From positions 68,581 through 132,580 of the forward strand of contig NZ_FOFP01000005.1 in assembly GCF_900110925.1 (NCBI RefSeq): a stretch of 64,000 bases of DNA, in the 5' to 3' direction. The translations under genes and the position numbers were made by a program. The notes beneath the pieces were generated by a model. It searched no databases and had not been told where the DNA came from. It saw only the letters and a list, made by a program, of their open reading frames with translations. This DNA comes from Pseudomonas cuatrocienegasensis. Lineage in GTDB: Bacteria > Pseudomonadota > Gammaproteobacteria > Pseudomonadales > Pseudomonadaceae. Shown here piece after piece: positions 35,323 through 44,363 of this stretch (positions are counted from its first letter, which is position 1; each line of letters starts with the position of its first letter).

Positions 35323-36906
35323 TTACCAACCGCAGGCATCACTGCCGCAGGCGCCAGCATCCGTCACCGGATAGCTGCCCGTACCGCCGACACGCAGGCT
35401 GTCATCCCCCAAGCTATCGGCCATCAGGCCGCGCAGACGGATAACTTCGTCAATCGCATTCTGCAGATAAGTACCTGCCTGGAGTTCGCGGCGCTGTTTG
35501 ACGATGTCCATTGCATACAGCGCCTTGGCATCGCTGACGACTCGCCGCAGGTCCGCCGGTGTGAAGCCCTCTGTGGTTTCGGCGAGGTCTTGGAACATCA
35601 CCGGCGCGCTCGTCGGCAAACCGCAGCCCTCTACCCAGCGCTCGAGGATGCGGGCCCGTATCGGCGCAGCCGGTACATGGGTCTGCAGCCATAGTTCGAC
35701 ACGCCCGGAGCGCAGCAAGGCCTCGGGCACCAGCGCGGCGTTCATCGCCGTCATCATCACGCACACACCACTGGCCGATTCGCTTTCCAAGCCGTCCAGC
35801 AAGGTCAACAGGTAGCGCTCCAGGCCGGCGATATGGTCGATTTTGAACAGCAAGTCGGCGTCATCAATAAACAACACCGAAGGCGCATTCTCCTTGGCCT
35901 CGTTGACCACACTTTGCAGCTTGCCGAAGAAATTGCCGGGAGGCTCACTGACAAAGGAGCCATCAATGAGAAAGAACTTGCCTTTCATTCGGTGGGCCAA
36001 GGCCCTGCCGATGCTGGTTTTCCCAGTGCCGGGCGGGCCGTAAAGCAGGACGCCACGCTTGGGCTTAAGCCCCAACTGCATTGCCAACTGGCGATTTTCC
36101 AGCGGCAACACAATATGGGTTTCCAGGGCCTCGACGATATGCTCGGCGCCCGGCAGGCGGTCGAAGGTCAGCGCCTCAACTTCCGAAACCCGCGTGTTGC
36201 TGCTCAACACATAACGGCTCAAGGTATCGATCAACTGCTCGCCGGTCAGCTCCAGGTTATCGAGCGTATGCAGGTTGAACAGGGTCCGCAGTTGATGGCC
36301 GTTGAGCAACGCGGCGTAGCGATAGACCAGTTGGAAGTCGGTCGCAGCCACGCGCGCCTCGCCCAGCAGGTTGCGCGCAATCGCCTGATAATCAGCAGGC
36401 GAAAACGCCGGCAGGCTCAATGCCGCCATAAAATCGCCGTACACATCGCCCACGCTTTCCCAGGCCTGCGGCGGTGAGCCGGCGAGCACCAGGCGCTTGT
36501 TATCGCGGCCAGCTTTGGCGATCAATTGGCGCATGGCCAACATCGGGAAATAACCACCACGGGTATCCGAACGGCCGCTCACGCTGGCGATGTAGTGATA
36601 GTCATCAATGACCACCACTGGATATTGCTCAAGCGCTTGCTCGATGCGCAGGCGCACCGCTTCGTCCCAGTTTTGCGCAGACACACTGCGGCAGGCATCA
36701 ACGACTGTTTCAGCACTGATCAAGGTGCCGCCCATGGCATCGGCCAAGTGCTGCAAAACCAGGGTCTTGCCACTGCCGGTGGAACCCATCAGCACGATAG
36801 CCGGCATAATCGCCAACAGGTCCAACAGTTGCTGATAAACCTTGGCCTGGCTGGGGGCCAAGGCAGGCAGTAAGGTATTTTCTGAAGCCTTGATAATTGC
36901 AGTCAT
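35323..36906 (-). CDS. double AAA-type ATPase with Cys-containing C-terminal tail
   Basis: A 527-residue protein with two P-loop modules. Module 1: Walker A GSTGSGKT (41-48) and Walker B VVVIDD (97-102). Module 2, of the classic AAA type: Walker A GPPGTGKT (290-297), Walker B VLFIDD (344-349), sensor-like MMTAMN and arginine-rich RSGRVELWL. Both Walker B motifs end in Asp-Asp rather than Asp-Glu. The last about 20 residues (GGTGSYPVTDAGACGSDACGW) are low in charge and hold the protein's paired cysteines C520 and C525; this tail is not part of an AAA fold. It lies between receptor and peptidase genes in the same operon. Start uncertain: ATG 36948 adds 14 residues. I do not recognise a named family; a remodelling or unfolding role for the peptidases is an inference. 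Confidence 0.82.
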   Translation of the reverse strand: MTAIIKASENTLLPALAPSQAKVYQQLLDLLAIMPAIVLMGSTGSGKTLVLQHLADAMGGTLISAETVVDACRSVSAQNWDEAVRLRIEQALEQYPVVVIDDYHYIASVSGRSDTRGGYFPMLAMRQLIAKAGRDNKRLVLAGSPPQAWESVGDVYGDFMAALSLPAFSPADYQAIARNLLGEARVAATDFQLVYRYAALLNGHQLRTLFNLHTLDNLELTGEQLIDTLSRYVLSSNTRVSEVEALTFDRLPGAEHIVEALETHIVLPLENRQLAMQLGLKPKRGVLLYGPPGTGKTSIGRALAHRMKGKFFLIDGSFVSEPPGNFFGKLQSVVNEAKENAPSVLFIDDADLLFKIDHIAGLERYLLTLLDGLESESASGVCVMMTAMNAALVPEALLRSGRVELWLQTHVPAAPIRARILERWVEGCGLPTSAPVMFQDLAETTEGFTPADLRRVVSDAKALYAMDIVKQRRELQAGTYLQNAIDEVIRLRGLMADSLGDDSLRVGGTGSYPVTDAGACGSDACGW

Positions 36907-36980
36907 CGTTAGATATCCAAATTCGGAGAATAGAGCGCCGTTTCCCATCACTGAGAAATAATTAAAACAAGTGGAATTAG

Positions 36981-39626
36981 TTAGTCAAAGCTACCGGTTA
37001 GCGACAACATAAAGTTACGTGGTTCGCCATACCAAAAACCACCAGAAAACTGACCTACGGTTTGGTAGTAGGTTTTGTCGAATAAATTTTCGACATTCAA
37101 TGCAACATTCCAATTGTCATCAATTTGGTATGCGGCGCGGGCAGAGACTACCGCATAAGGCTTACCCTCAAAGTTAAATTCACTGTAGTTAAAATTATCA
37201 TCGAAAACCCCACCCGCCACATAGGTAGCAGACTGTGCCTTCACGCCGATACCAAGCTGCGTGCGATCGAGTATTTCATTGCCGCTCAGGTTAAAACTAT
37301 TCCAAACTTTCAAATTGTGCTTGGGCGACTGCGTGTGCAACGGCTTGCCTCTCTGGAGCGGATCAGTAACACCCGCTTGCTGGTTCATATTAAAGCTGTA
37401 ACCGAGACTTGCCTGCCAATAAGGAGTAATTTGCCCGGTTACTTCAAAGTCAATACCACGACTTAAATCCGGGGAAGTTGCATTGGTGAAGTAACCTTGG
37501 CGGCCTCCACCGAGATCGATTGTCGCATCGGTCAACTGCCCGGTTTGCTCATCGATGTATAACACCGGTACGGCTGTGCCAATGCGTTCGTTGCGGTATA
37601 CCGACAATGACGCATTCAGCAGGCCGTCAGCACTGGCAAACTTCAAACCGCCCTCAATGCTGGTCCCGGTCAGTGGCGCAACCGGGGCACCACTGAGGGT
37701 AATGCTGCCCAACTGCGGCGTGTAAACATCGGTATAACTGGCGTACAACGACCACTCGGGCGCGAGGTCGAAAACAGCGGCGTAATAGGGCCGTTCAAAT
37801 TCGCGAGCTGAACTGATAATGGCCTCTTTGGTGATAACCATCTCGGGGCCAGAAAAGTCATAAGCATTTAGCGTCGCGCGGTCCAAGTAGCGGTTCAAAC
37901 GCCAACCGGTAATCAAGTGCAGCGGCTCCCACGGAGTAATCTCAACGCGAGCATAGAGCCCCCACTGCTTCAAGTCGTTGTATTGCAGATCGTCATACTG
38001 ATCGGCAGGGATCGGCGGTTTGGGCACGCTGGAGTCGAACGGCAGAACGCTGACAATGGGTGCGCCGTTCGGGTAGATATCGCTAGTGCGGCCATTGCCG
38101 GGTGCGGTGTAGTACGACTTGATCTTCTGGTAGTTACCACCCAGCAACACTTTTTGGGTCAGGCCAAACACCTCGAAATGGCCATTCAGGTTGATATCCA
38201 ATGAGTCCTGGGTGCTGTTTGTCTTACTGGCGTAAGTAGTCAGATACACGCCACTGCCATCGCGTGAAATGCTCCCATCGGGGAAGGCGCTCAATGTGTC
38301 GTTGTCCTGATCCAGACGGGTGAACTTTATGCTTAAGTCCGCGTTATCGCCCAACTGTTGCCTGAGAGAGGCAAACACTTCCTTGGTCTCGGTATTTAAG
38401 TGCGTCCAGGGATAGGTCCAGGCGGTACTGCGGGGTAGCTCGGGGTCGTCGCCATTGCCGTACATCGATAGACCGCCCTCCCAGGGCGTGGCATGCATCC
38501 GCGAGTAACTGCCGCCGAGCTCGAACAATGTGTTGTCAGTGAGATCGGCCTCCAAGGTGCCATAGATCAGCTTGGTGTCATCGTTGGCGATGTCATAAAA
38601 ATATTTTCGGTCCTGCCAGGTCACCACCCCCCGGCCACGCAACCGCCCATCGAAACCCAATGGCCCGGAGACATCGAACGAGGTCCGGTAGTTGTCCCAG
38701 GAGCCCGCCTGCATGGTGATTGCGGTCTGGGCATGATCGAGCGGCTTCTTGCGCACCAAGTTGACCGAGCCGCCGATGGCATCGCCGTTGCCGTTGAACA
38801 GCCCATCGGAACCACGCAGCAGCTCCATATGGTCATACATCGACATATCGAAGTTGGGCCTTAGCCGATACGAGCTGATCGCTCCCACAATAAACGGTGA
38901 GCCGCCATCGATCTGGATATTCTTGATCTCATAACCGCGCGAATAGAACATCTGATCCAGGGAGCCCGTACCCTGCAACACGGTAATACCCGTCGCCTGC
39001 TCCATGGCCTCGCCCAGGGTCTTGATGTTCTGCTGCTTCATCCGCTCCTCGGTAATTACGCTAACCGACTGCGGGGTGTCCTTGATGCTGCTCGGCCCCT
39101 TTGAACCAACACTGAGCCGCGGCCCATTCAAGCTGCCCGAGCCCTCGGTTGCGGTCACATCGCGGCTTCCATTTCCACCACCCCTGAACTGCGTACCCGC
39201 AGCGCCACTGAGCCCCTCGACTCGTACCGGGCCCAATACGCGCTCAGCAGAATCGGGCTTCGGCCCTGCCGCAAAGACTTGCACCGTGTCAGTGCCAACG
39301 AAGCGGAAGCTCAGGGGAGTCCCCTGCAACAGCGCCGTCAAAGCCGTATCACTGGTGTAACTGCCCTTCAGGCCACTGCTGGACAGCCCCAGCACCAATT
39401 CCCCGGGAACCAATAGTTGCAAACCACTTTGCCGACCGAACTGCAGCAGCGCACTGCCTAAACTGCCAGAGGTAATCGTGTAATCACGCGCCTCATCCGC
39501 AACACGCTTGGCATTTACACTGGCCGGCGCAACTTCCGCAGTTGCCAGACTGCTAAAGCTTGCAGCCTGCGCAACAGCAAGCGCCAATAAGCATGAAATA
39601 AAAGGCCATTCTTTTTTGGCTGCCAT
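36981..39626 (-). CDS. TonB-dependent transducer receptor (FecA/FpvA-like, STN domain)
   Basis: An 881-residue outer-membrane receptor. A signal peptide (ISCLLALAVAQAASFSSLA) is followed by an STN signalling domain at about 47-118 (DYTITSGSLGSALLQFGRQSG), a TonB-box-like VLGPVRVEG, a Gly/Ser-rich linker, a plug (KDTPQSVSVITEERM, GYEIKNIQIDGG, GSVNLVRKKPLD) and a 22-strand barrel ending in SLTGSFD. The STN domain indicates that ligand binding is relayed to an anti-sigma factor, here probably the FecR encoded at 49147-50136. The plug and barrel resemble ferric-siderophore receptors, but the neighbouring peptidases and SbmA-like transporters point to a peptide or protein ligand. Gap to the upstream M16 gene is 65 bases. 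Confidence 0.92.
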   Translation of the reverse strand: MAAKKEWPFISCLLALAVAQAASFSSLATAEVAPASVNAKRVADEARDYTITSGSLGSALLQFGRQSGLQLLVPGELVLGLSSSGLKGSYTSDTALTALLQGTPLSFRFVGTDTVQVFAAGPKPDSAERVLGPVRVEGLSGAAGTQFRGGGNGSRDVTATEGSGSLNGPRLSVGSKGPSSIKDTPQSVSVITEERMKQQNIKTLGEAMEQATGITVLQGTGSLDQMFYSRGYEIKNIQIDGGSPFIVGAISSYRLRPNFDMSMYDHMELLRGSDGLFNGNGDAIGGSVNLVRKKPLDHAQTAITMQAGSWDNYRTSFDVSGPLGFDGRLRGRGVVTWQDRKYFYDIANDDTKLIYGTLEADLTDNTLFELGGSYSRMHATPWEGGLSMYGNGDDPELPRSTAWTYPWTHLNTETKEVFASLRQQLGDNADLSIKFTRLDQDNDTLSAFPDGSISRDGSGVYLTTYASKTNSTQDSLDINLNGHFEVFGLTQKVLLGGNYQKIKSYYTAPGNGRTSDIYPNGAPIVSVLPFDSSVPKPPIPADQYDDLQYNDLKQWGLYARVEITPWEPLHLITGWRLNRYLDRATLNAYDFSGPEMVITKEAIISSAREFERPYYAAVFDLAPEWSLYASYTDVYTPQLGSITLSGAPVAPLTGTSIEGGLKFASADGLLNASLSVYRNERIGTAVPVLYIDEQTGQLTDATIDLGGGRQGYFTNATSPDLSRGIDFEVTGQITPYWQASLGYSFNMNQQAGVTDPLQRGKPLHTQSPKHNLKVWNSFNLSGNEILDRTQLGIGVKAQSATYVAGGVFDDNFNYSEFNFEGKPYAVVSARAAYQIDDNWNVALNVENLFDKTYYQTVGQFSGGFWYGEPRNFMLSLTGSFD

Positions 39627-39691
39627 TACATCGTCTCCCCATATGAGTTCCTATGAATTAAACGACTGAGTGCCTCCCTCACCACAATGAC

Positions 39692-42418
39692 TCAACCATT
39701 AATTTGCGTGGCCGCATATAATTCAATCTGATTACTCGGTAGATAGCGCATGGGCAAGCCCAGCAAGCTATTCAACTCATTTTCAAAACCCTCAAGATCG
39801 CCGGCGATATACCAGAAACTATTATCCAGCCGAATATATTCACGGACACAGTGATTGAGCTCACTGAGTTCTAGCGCCTGCAGCTTGTCTGCCGCCTGAC
39901 GCCAATGGTCGGCGCCCTGTTCGACGTACAGGGCATGCTCCAGAATCGCCGCCATCGACGCTGGCGAATCACCCAGCATGGTCAGTTGCAGCAACTCGCT
40001 GCGGCGCGCCGCCTCAAGCTCGACTGCCGTGAAGGGCCGCGTGTCCAGCATGCTGCGCAGTTCAGTAACGATCTCTGCGACCGCTGCGCCGACATTCCCA
40101 GCGGCCACCGTGAGCTCAAAGCCCATAAAACGGTAACCGGGTAGTTCGCTCATCAAGCCACTAACGCCATAGGTCAGCTGGCGATGCTCACGCAGGCGCT
40201 GGTTGATCCGCGAATCGAAACTCTCACCAAGCAATTTGTAGAGCGCGGTCAACACCGCGTCCCGCCCCTGCGCCGGAACATCGAACAACACGCTGATGGT
40301 CGTCAGTGGCATGCCCGGATAATCGGCCAGGGCCACCTGCCCCATGCTCGCGCAGCCGGCTTGCGGGTATGCATCGGCAACACCGGCAACGCCGGTCTGC
40401 CAGACGCCAAAATGGCGCTGCAGCATCGGCTCCAGGGCGTCCTGGTCAATGTCACCAACGACGAGCAGGCGGGCATTCTCGGGGCGGTAATAGGCCTGAT
40501 GGAAAGCCTGGGCATCCGCCACCCGCAGTTGCTGCAGTGATGCCAGGGTTCCCTCCCGGAACAGCGGTTTGGCATAGCCATGCCCAGCTGGAAAAATCAG
40601 CGCGGGCATCACCACCAGAATCCCGGAGCGTTGCACGCTCGCCTCCAGGCTCTCCTGACGCAGTGCCTCGAACGCCTGCTCATCCAGCCAAGGCGCCTGA
40701 ATCGCCGCAGCCAGCAAGGCCAGTCCCGGCTCCAGCACCGCCCGCGAAAACTGCAGGCGCAGGGTCATCCGCTCAACGCTTGTGCCCAGCTCGAAAGTCG
40801 CCCCTATACCGCGCAACGCCTCATTGAATGCCCCCGGGTCCAGCTCACCCGCCCCGCCCCCGAGCAGACCGAAGGTGAGTTGCGCCAACCCGGCCTGGGC
40901 CATCGGCTCCTGCAAGGGGGCCGCAGCCAGCAGCAGGCTGACCGACATCAGCGCTTGCCCCGCCCGCGGTACAAAGGTGACGTCCAGCCCATTGCCCAGA
41001 CGCAGCTGCTGCATGGCCGGCAAACGCAACGGCGGCGACAGGGCGATGGTCGGCGGCGTAGTGCGTAATGGGCCGCTGCCAGGCGCCCACGTCAGTGCGG
41101 GCGGCGACACCTGCAGCACCAAGCCATCGTCTCCCAGCCATTCGCGCAACATGGCTCTAAGCTCTGCTGCCTCAAGCCGCAGCAGGCGCTCCAGCACCTC
41201 ACGGTGAGCCCCGGGGTAGCCATACAACAGCTCGCTGAAGCCCAGCATGTGCGCCACCGTATGGTTGCTCCCGGATGCCTGCAGCGCCCCGGTCAAATGG
41301 CCGCGCTTGCACAGCTCCAACTCTTCCCAACCCGGTCCTTCGGCGGCTAGTTCGGCCAGCACTTCGCGCACGACCCGTTCCACGTGAGCATGGGTCTGGC
41401 CGGGCAAGAGCATTACCGAAATATTGAAGTAACAGGCAAGCATCCCGGTCTCGACATAAGCGGAAACCTGACTCGCGAGCTGCAACTCATGTTCCAGGCG
41501 CCAACTCAGCCGCGCACGCCAGTGACCGGTCAGGAGTTCGGCTAGCAACTGCATCCCCAAGGTCACTGGATGACCGTTGCGCGGCAGGGGCCAGGCCATC
41601 CGCAACAATGCCGGAGCCCCCCAAAACTGCTGAGCCCGGCGTTGTGCACCCACGCAAGGTACGGGACATGCCAGGGTTCGCTCCAATGGCTCGCCGGGAG
41701 CAATGTCACCGAACCAGTGCGTCACCTTCGCCAGTGCTTCGTCAGCGGTGATCGCCCCCGCCAGGCAAATCACCGCATTGTTCGGGCGGTAATAGCGCGC
41801 AAACCAGGCCTTGGCATCGGCGAGTGTCGCCTGACGCAGATCGCGCTCACTGCCAAATACGCTGTGTGCATAAGGATGGTCAGCGGGAAACAGCCCCCGC
41901 AACACCATCGCCGGCACCTTGCCGAGGGGCTGCAGCTCGGCTTCGCGCATTTCGTTGATGACCACCTCGCGCTGCACATCCATAGCCGCCTGATTCAGGC
42001 TGTTGGCGAAGCAGCCCATGCGGTCGGATTCGGCAAACAGGACAAAATCCAGCGCGCCCTGCGATACACACTGAAAGTAGTGGGTGAGATCGGCATCGGT
42101 GACGGCATTCAGCTCGCTGGCACCCGCACCCTGCAAATGCGCAATGTAATTGCCGGGCAGGTTATCGCTGCCGGAAAACATCAAGTGCTCGAACAGGTGC
42201 GCAAAACCATGCAGACCAGGCGGCTCATCCTTGGCCCCCACGCCATAGAACAGATGCACGGCGACCTGCGGCACCTCAGGACGCTCGTGCACGATCAGCA
42301 CCAGGCCGTTGGGTAGCACGAAACGCTGATAGGCCAACACCGGCAATTGCGCCAGCTCATCAATAATCGCCGGCCGGGGGGAAGCAGTCGAAGAAGCGGA
42401 ATCGGTCGAGAAACTCAT
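39692..42418 (-). CDS. M16 (insulinase family) zinc peptidase, first of two
   Basis: A 908-residue M16 peptidase, first gene of the leftward operon. Start at ATG 42418 (MSFSTDSASSTASPRP); a TTG two codons earlier is unlikely. HLFEH is at residues 74-78, with the third zinc ligand probably the Glu in VVINEMREAE near residue 156. The second lobe starts near residue 465 and has no zinc motif. No signal peptide or lipobox is visible, so the predicted place is the cytoplasm. It resembles the peptidase at 32568-35267 across the active-site region (GFAHLFEHLMF, FVLFAESDRMGCF) and the two may act as a pair. A perfect hairpin (42437-42455) lies in its leader. Confidence 0.9.
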   Translation of the reverse strand: MSFSTDSASSTASPRPAIIDELAQLPVLAYQRFVLPNGLVLIVHERPEVPQVAVHLFYGVGAKDEPPGLHGFAHLFEHLMFSGSDNLPGNYIAHLQGAGASELNAVTDADLTHYFQCVSQGALDFVLFAESDRMGCFANSLNQAAMDVQREVVINEMREAELQPLGKVPAMVLRGLFPADHPYAHSVFGSERDLRQATLADAKAWFARYYRPNNAVICLAGAITADEALAKVTHWFGDIAPGEPLERTLACPVPCVGAQRRAQQFWGAPALLRMAWPLPRNGHPVTLGMQLLAELLTGHWRARLSWRLEHELQLASQVSAYVETGMLACYFNISVMLLPGQTHAHVERVVREVLAELAAEGPGWEELELCKRGHLTGALQASGSNHTVAHMLGFSELLYGYPGAHREVLERLLRLEAAELRAMLREWLGDDGLVLQVSPPALTWAPGSGPLRTTPPTIALSPPLRLPAMQQLRLGNGLDVTFVPRAGQALMSVSLLLAAAPLQEPMAQAGLAQLTFGLLGGGAGELDPGAFNEALRGIGATFELGTSVERMTLRLQFSRAVLEPGLALLAAAIQAPWLDEQAFEALRQESLEASVQRSGILVVMPALIFPAGHGYAKPLFREGTLASLQQLRVADAQAFHQAYYRPENARLLVVGDIDQDALEPMLQRHFGVWQTGVAGVADAYPQAGCASMGQVALADYPGMPLTTISVLFDVPAQGRDAVLTALYKLLGESFDSRINQRLREHRQLTYGVSGLMSELPGYRFMGFELTVAAGNVGAAVAEIVTELRSMLDTRPFTAVELEAARRSELLQLTMLGDSPASMAAILEHALYVEQGADHWRQAADKLQALELSELNHCVREYIRLDNSFWYIAGDLEGFENELNSLLGLPMRYLPSNQIELYAATQING

Positions 42419-42436
42419 GAGCAACCTGCCAAAGAC

Positions 42437-42455
42437 GGCTCGCGGTGCGCGAGCC
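42437..42455. promoter_or_regulatory. perfect hairpin in the divergent promoter region of the import locus
   Basis: GGCTCGCG-GTG-CGCGAGCC, an 8-base perfect stem 18 bases upstream of the M16 start and 112 bases before the ABC transporter start. No T-tract follows it, so it is more likely an operator or leader structure than a terminator. Confidence 0.4.
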
Positions 42456-42566
42456 TGGATGCAGGGAGAACGAGTACCTCACCCAATCACCACACTTCAG
42501 GTTGTCAGTGCGGGTAAAGCGCTTGTCACTCGTTCTTTGAACATTCCCTCGTCCGGATCAGTGTTC

Positions 42567-44315
42567 ATGCCTACCGCACCGCTCATCTACAACGACCCGC
42601 GCAACGCCAAATTAAACGGTCTGTTCTTTCGCCGGTTGTACCGCTTGTGCCTGCCCTATTGGACGCGCAAGGACGCTTGGAAATCCTGGCTGGCACTGGC
42701 GCTGCTGCTGGGCTCAGCGAGCGGTTTCGCCGTGCTCGGCGGTTATCTCTCCCAGCTTACGGCAGACACCACCAATGCCCTGGTGGACAAGGATCAGGTC
42801 TATTGGCGGCTGATGATCTGGATGAGTTTCGTGGGCCTGCTGATTTCAGGCGCAACCCTGACTACCAGCCTGATCAGCACCAAACTGCTGCTGCATTGGC
42901 GCGAGTGGATGACCGCCAAACTGATGGACGACTACCTGGACAAGCGCACCTATTACGAAATTCAGAAGAACGACCTGCTCGACAACCCGGACCAGCGCAT
43001 TCAGGAGGAAGTGGCGCCGTTCTGCCAGACCATGATGGGCATTCCGCAATACATCTTCAGTTCACTGACCATGCTGGGGGTGCAGGCCGGTGTTCTCATG
43101 AGCATCTCTATGTCGATGTTCTGGGCGGTGATCATCTATTCCGTGGTCAATACCCTGATCACCCTCTGGCTGTATCACCCACTGATCAAGCAATACTGGA
43201 ACAGCACCATGGCCAACGCCGAGCTGCGCTCCAGCCTGATGCACCTGCGCAATAACGCGGAGAACATTGCCTTCTACCGGGGCGAAAAAAACGAGCGCAG
43301 TACCCTGCAATCGCGCCTGAACGATCTGGCAACGGCACAGATGAGGATCATCCTCTACAACCTGCGCATCAGCAGCGTGACGGAGGTGATGGGGAAAATT
43401 TTCAACTTGCTGCCGCTGATTTTCATCGTGCCGCTGTATTTTCAGGGCGAGTTCCAATTTGGCACCATCGACCAGGCCACTGCGGCCGCCGCCATGATGC
43501 TGAGCGGCTTATCCACCATCAACACCTTTATCCCAACGCTGACGCAAGTGGTGCCCACCACCGTACGCCTGGCCGAGATACAGGAAAAACTCCAGGAGGT
43601 GATCGCTGCCGCAAAGAAAGACAGCACCTCGCGGATCAGCCTGGGCGAGGCTCAGACAATTCGCCTGAACCAGGTCGATATTTACACGCCACAAGGCGAA
43701 CAGCTTCTGGTCAAAGACCTGTCGATCGGCATCGAGCCGGGCCAGCACACCGTCATCATTGGCCAAACCGGGGTCGGCAAAAGCTCTCTTCTACGCGCCC
43801 TTGCAGGGCTCTGGACGCGCGGCCATGGACAGATCGAGATGCCGTCGATCGAGCACCTGATGTTCATTCCCCAGCGCCCGTACATGATCCTCTCCGATCT
43901 GCGCTCACAACTGCTGTACCCGCGCATTGATGACCAGGTCGACGATGACCGCCTGTACCGAGCGTTCGCCAGCCTGGGCCAGGCCGACTTCATCGATCAA
44001 CACGATGGTCTCGATAGCATCAAGGACTGGCGCCGCACCTTATCCCTCGGCGAACAACAACTGGTGGCGTTCGCGCGCATTGTGCTGCGCCAACCGCGCT
44101 ACCTGTTCCTCGACGAAGCCACGAGCGCCCTCGACATCCAAAGCGAACAACGGGTTTATCAGTGCCTGAGCGAGCTGGGCATCACCTTTATCAGTGTCGG
44201 CCACCGCGAAAGCATCCTGCCCTTCCATCGTCAGACCCTGCAGCTGCTCGCTGAAGGTCATTGGCATGTCACGCAACAGAGCGAGCGGGCGTTACCTAGC
44301 CCGGCACTGGCCTGA
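42567..44315 (+). CDS. SbmA/BacA-YddA-like ABC transporter (fused membrane and ATPase domains), first
   Basis: A 582-residue transporter: a membrane part of the SbmA/BacA (ABC transmembrane type 2) family with about six helices (residues 30-330), fused to an ATPase. Family signatures in the membrane part: LMDDYLDKRTYYEI, DNPDQRIQEEVAPF and LRNNAENIAFYRGE. ATPase motifs: Walker A GQTGVGKSS, signature LSLGEQQLVAFARI, Walker B YLFLDEATSALD. Characterised relatives (SbmA, BacA, BclA, FusD, YddA) take up or handle peptides or proteins in the inner membrane. Start at ATG 42567; the frame is open to 42417 but overlaps the divergent promoter. First gene of the rightward operon and paralogue of the next gene. 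Confidence 0.92.
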   Translation: MPTAPLIYNDPRNAKLNGLFFRRLYRLCLPYWTRKDAWKSWLALALLLGSASGFAVLGGYLSQLTADTTNALVDKDQVYWRLMIWMSFVGLLISGATLTTSLISTKLLLHWREWMTAKLMDDYLDKRTYYEIQKNDLLDNPDQRIQEEVAPFCQTMMGIPQYIFSSLTMLGVQAGVLMSISMSMFWAVIIYSVVNTLITLWLYHPLIKQYWNSTMANAELRSSLMHLRNNAENIAFYRGEKNERSTLQSRLNDLATAQMRIILYNLRISSVTEVMGKIFNLLPLIFIVPLYFQGEFQFGTIDQATAAAAMMLSGLSTINTFIPTLTQVVPTTVRLAEIQEKLQEVIAAAKKDSTSRISLGEAQTIRLNQVDIYTPQGEQLLVKDLSIGIEPGQHTVIIGQTGVGKSSLLRALAGLWTRGHGQIEMPSIEHLMFIPQRPYMILSDLRSQLLYPRIDDQVDDDRLYRAFASLGQADFIDQHDGLDSIKDWRRTLSLGEQQLVAFARIVLRQPRYLFLDEATSALDIQSEQRVYQCLSELGITFISVGHRESILPFHRQTLQLLAEGHWHVTQQSERALPSPALA

Positions 44316-44363
44316 GCCGCCCAGGCGCCTTCTTATACAGCCTGCCGAACATCGGAGATATTC

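Noticed and set aside
35323-35400. ACGSDACGW tail of the AAA protein read as a methanobactin-like core (CGS motif)
   Set aside because: No MbnB/MbnC-type modifying genes nearby and the tail is fused to a 500-residue ATPase; kept only as an odd tail.
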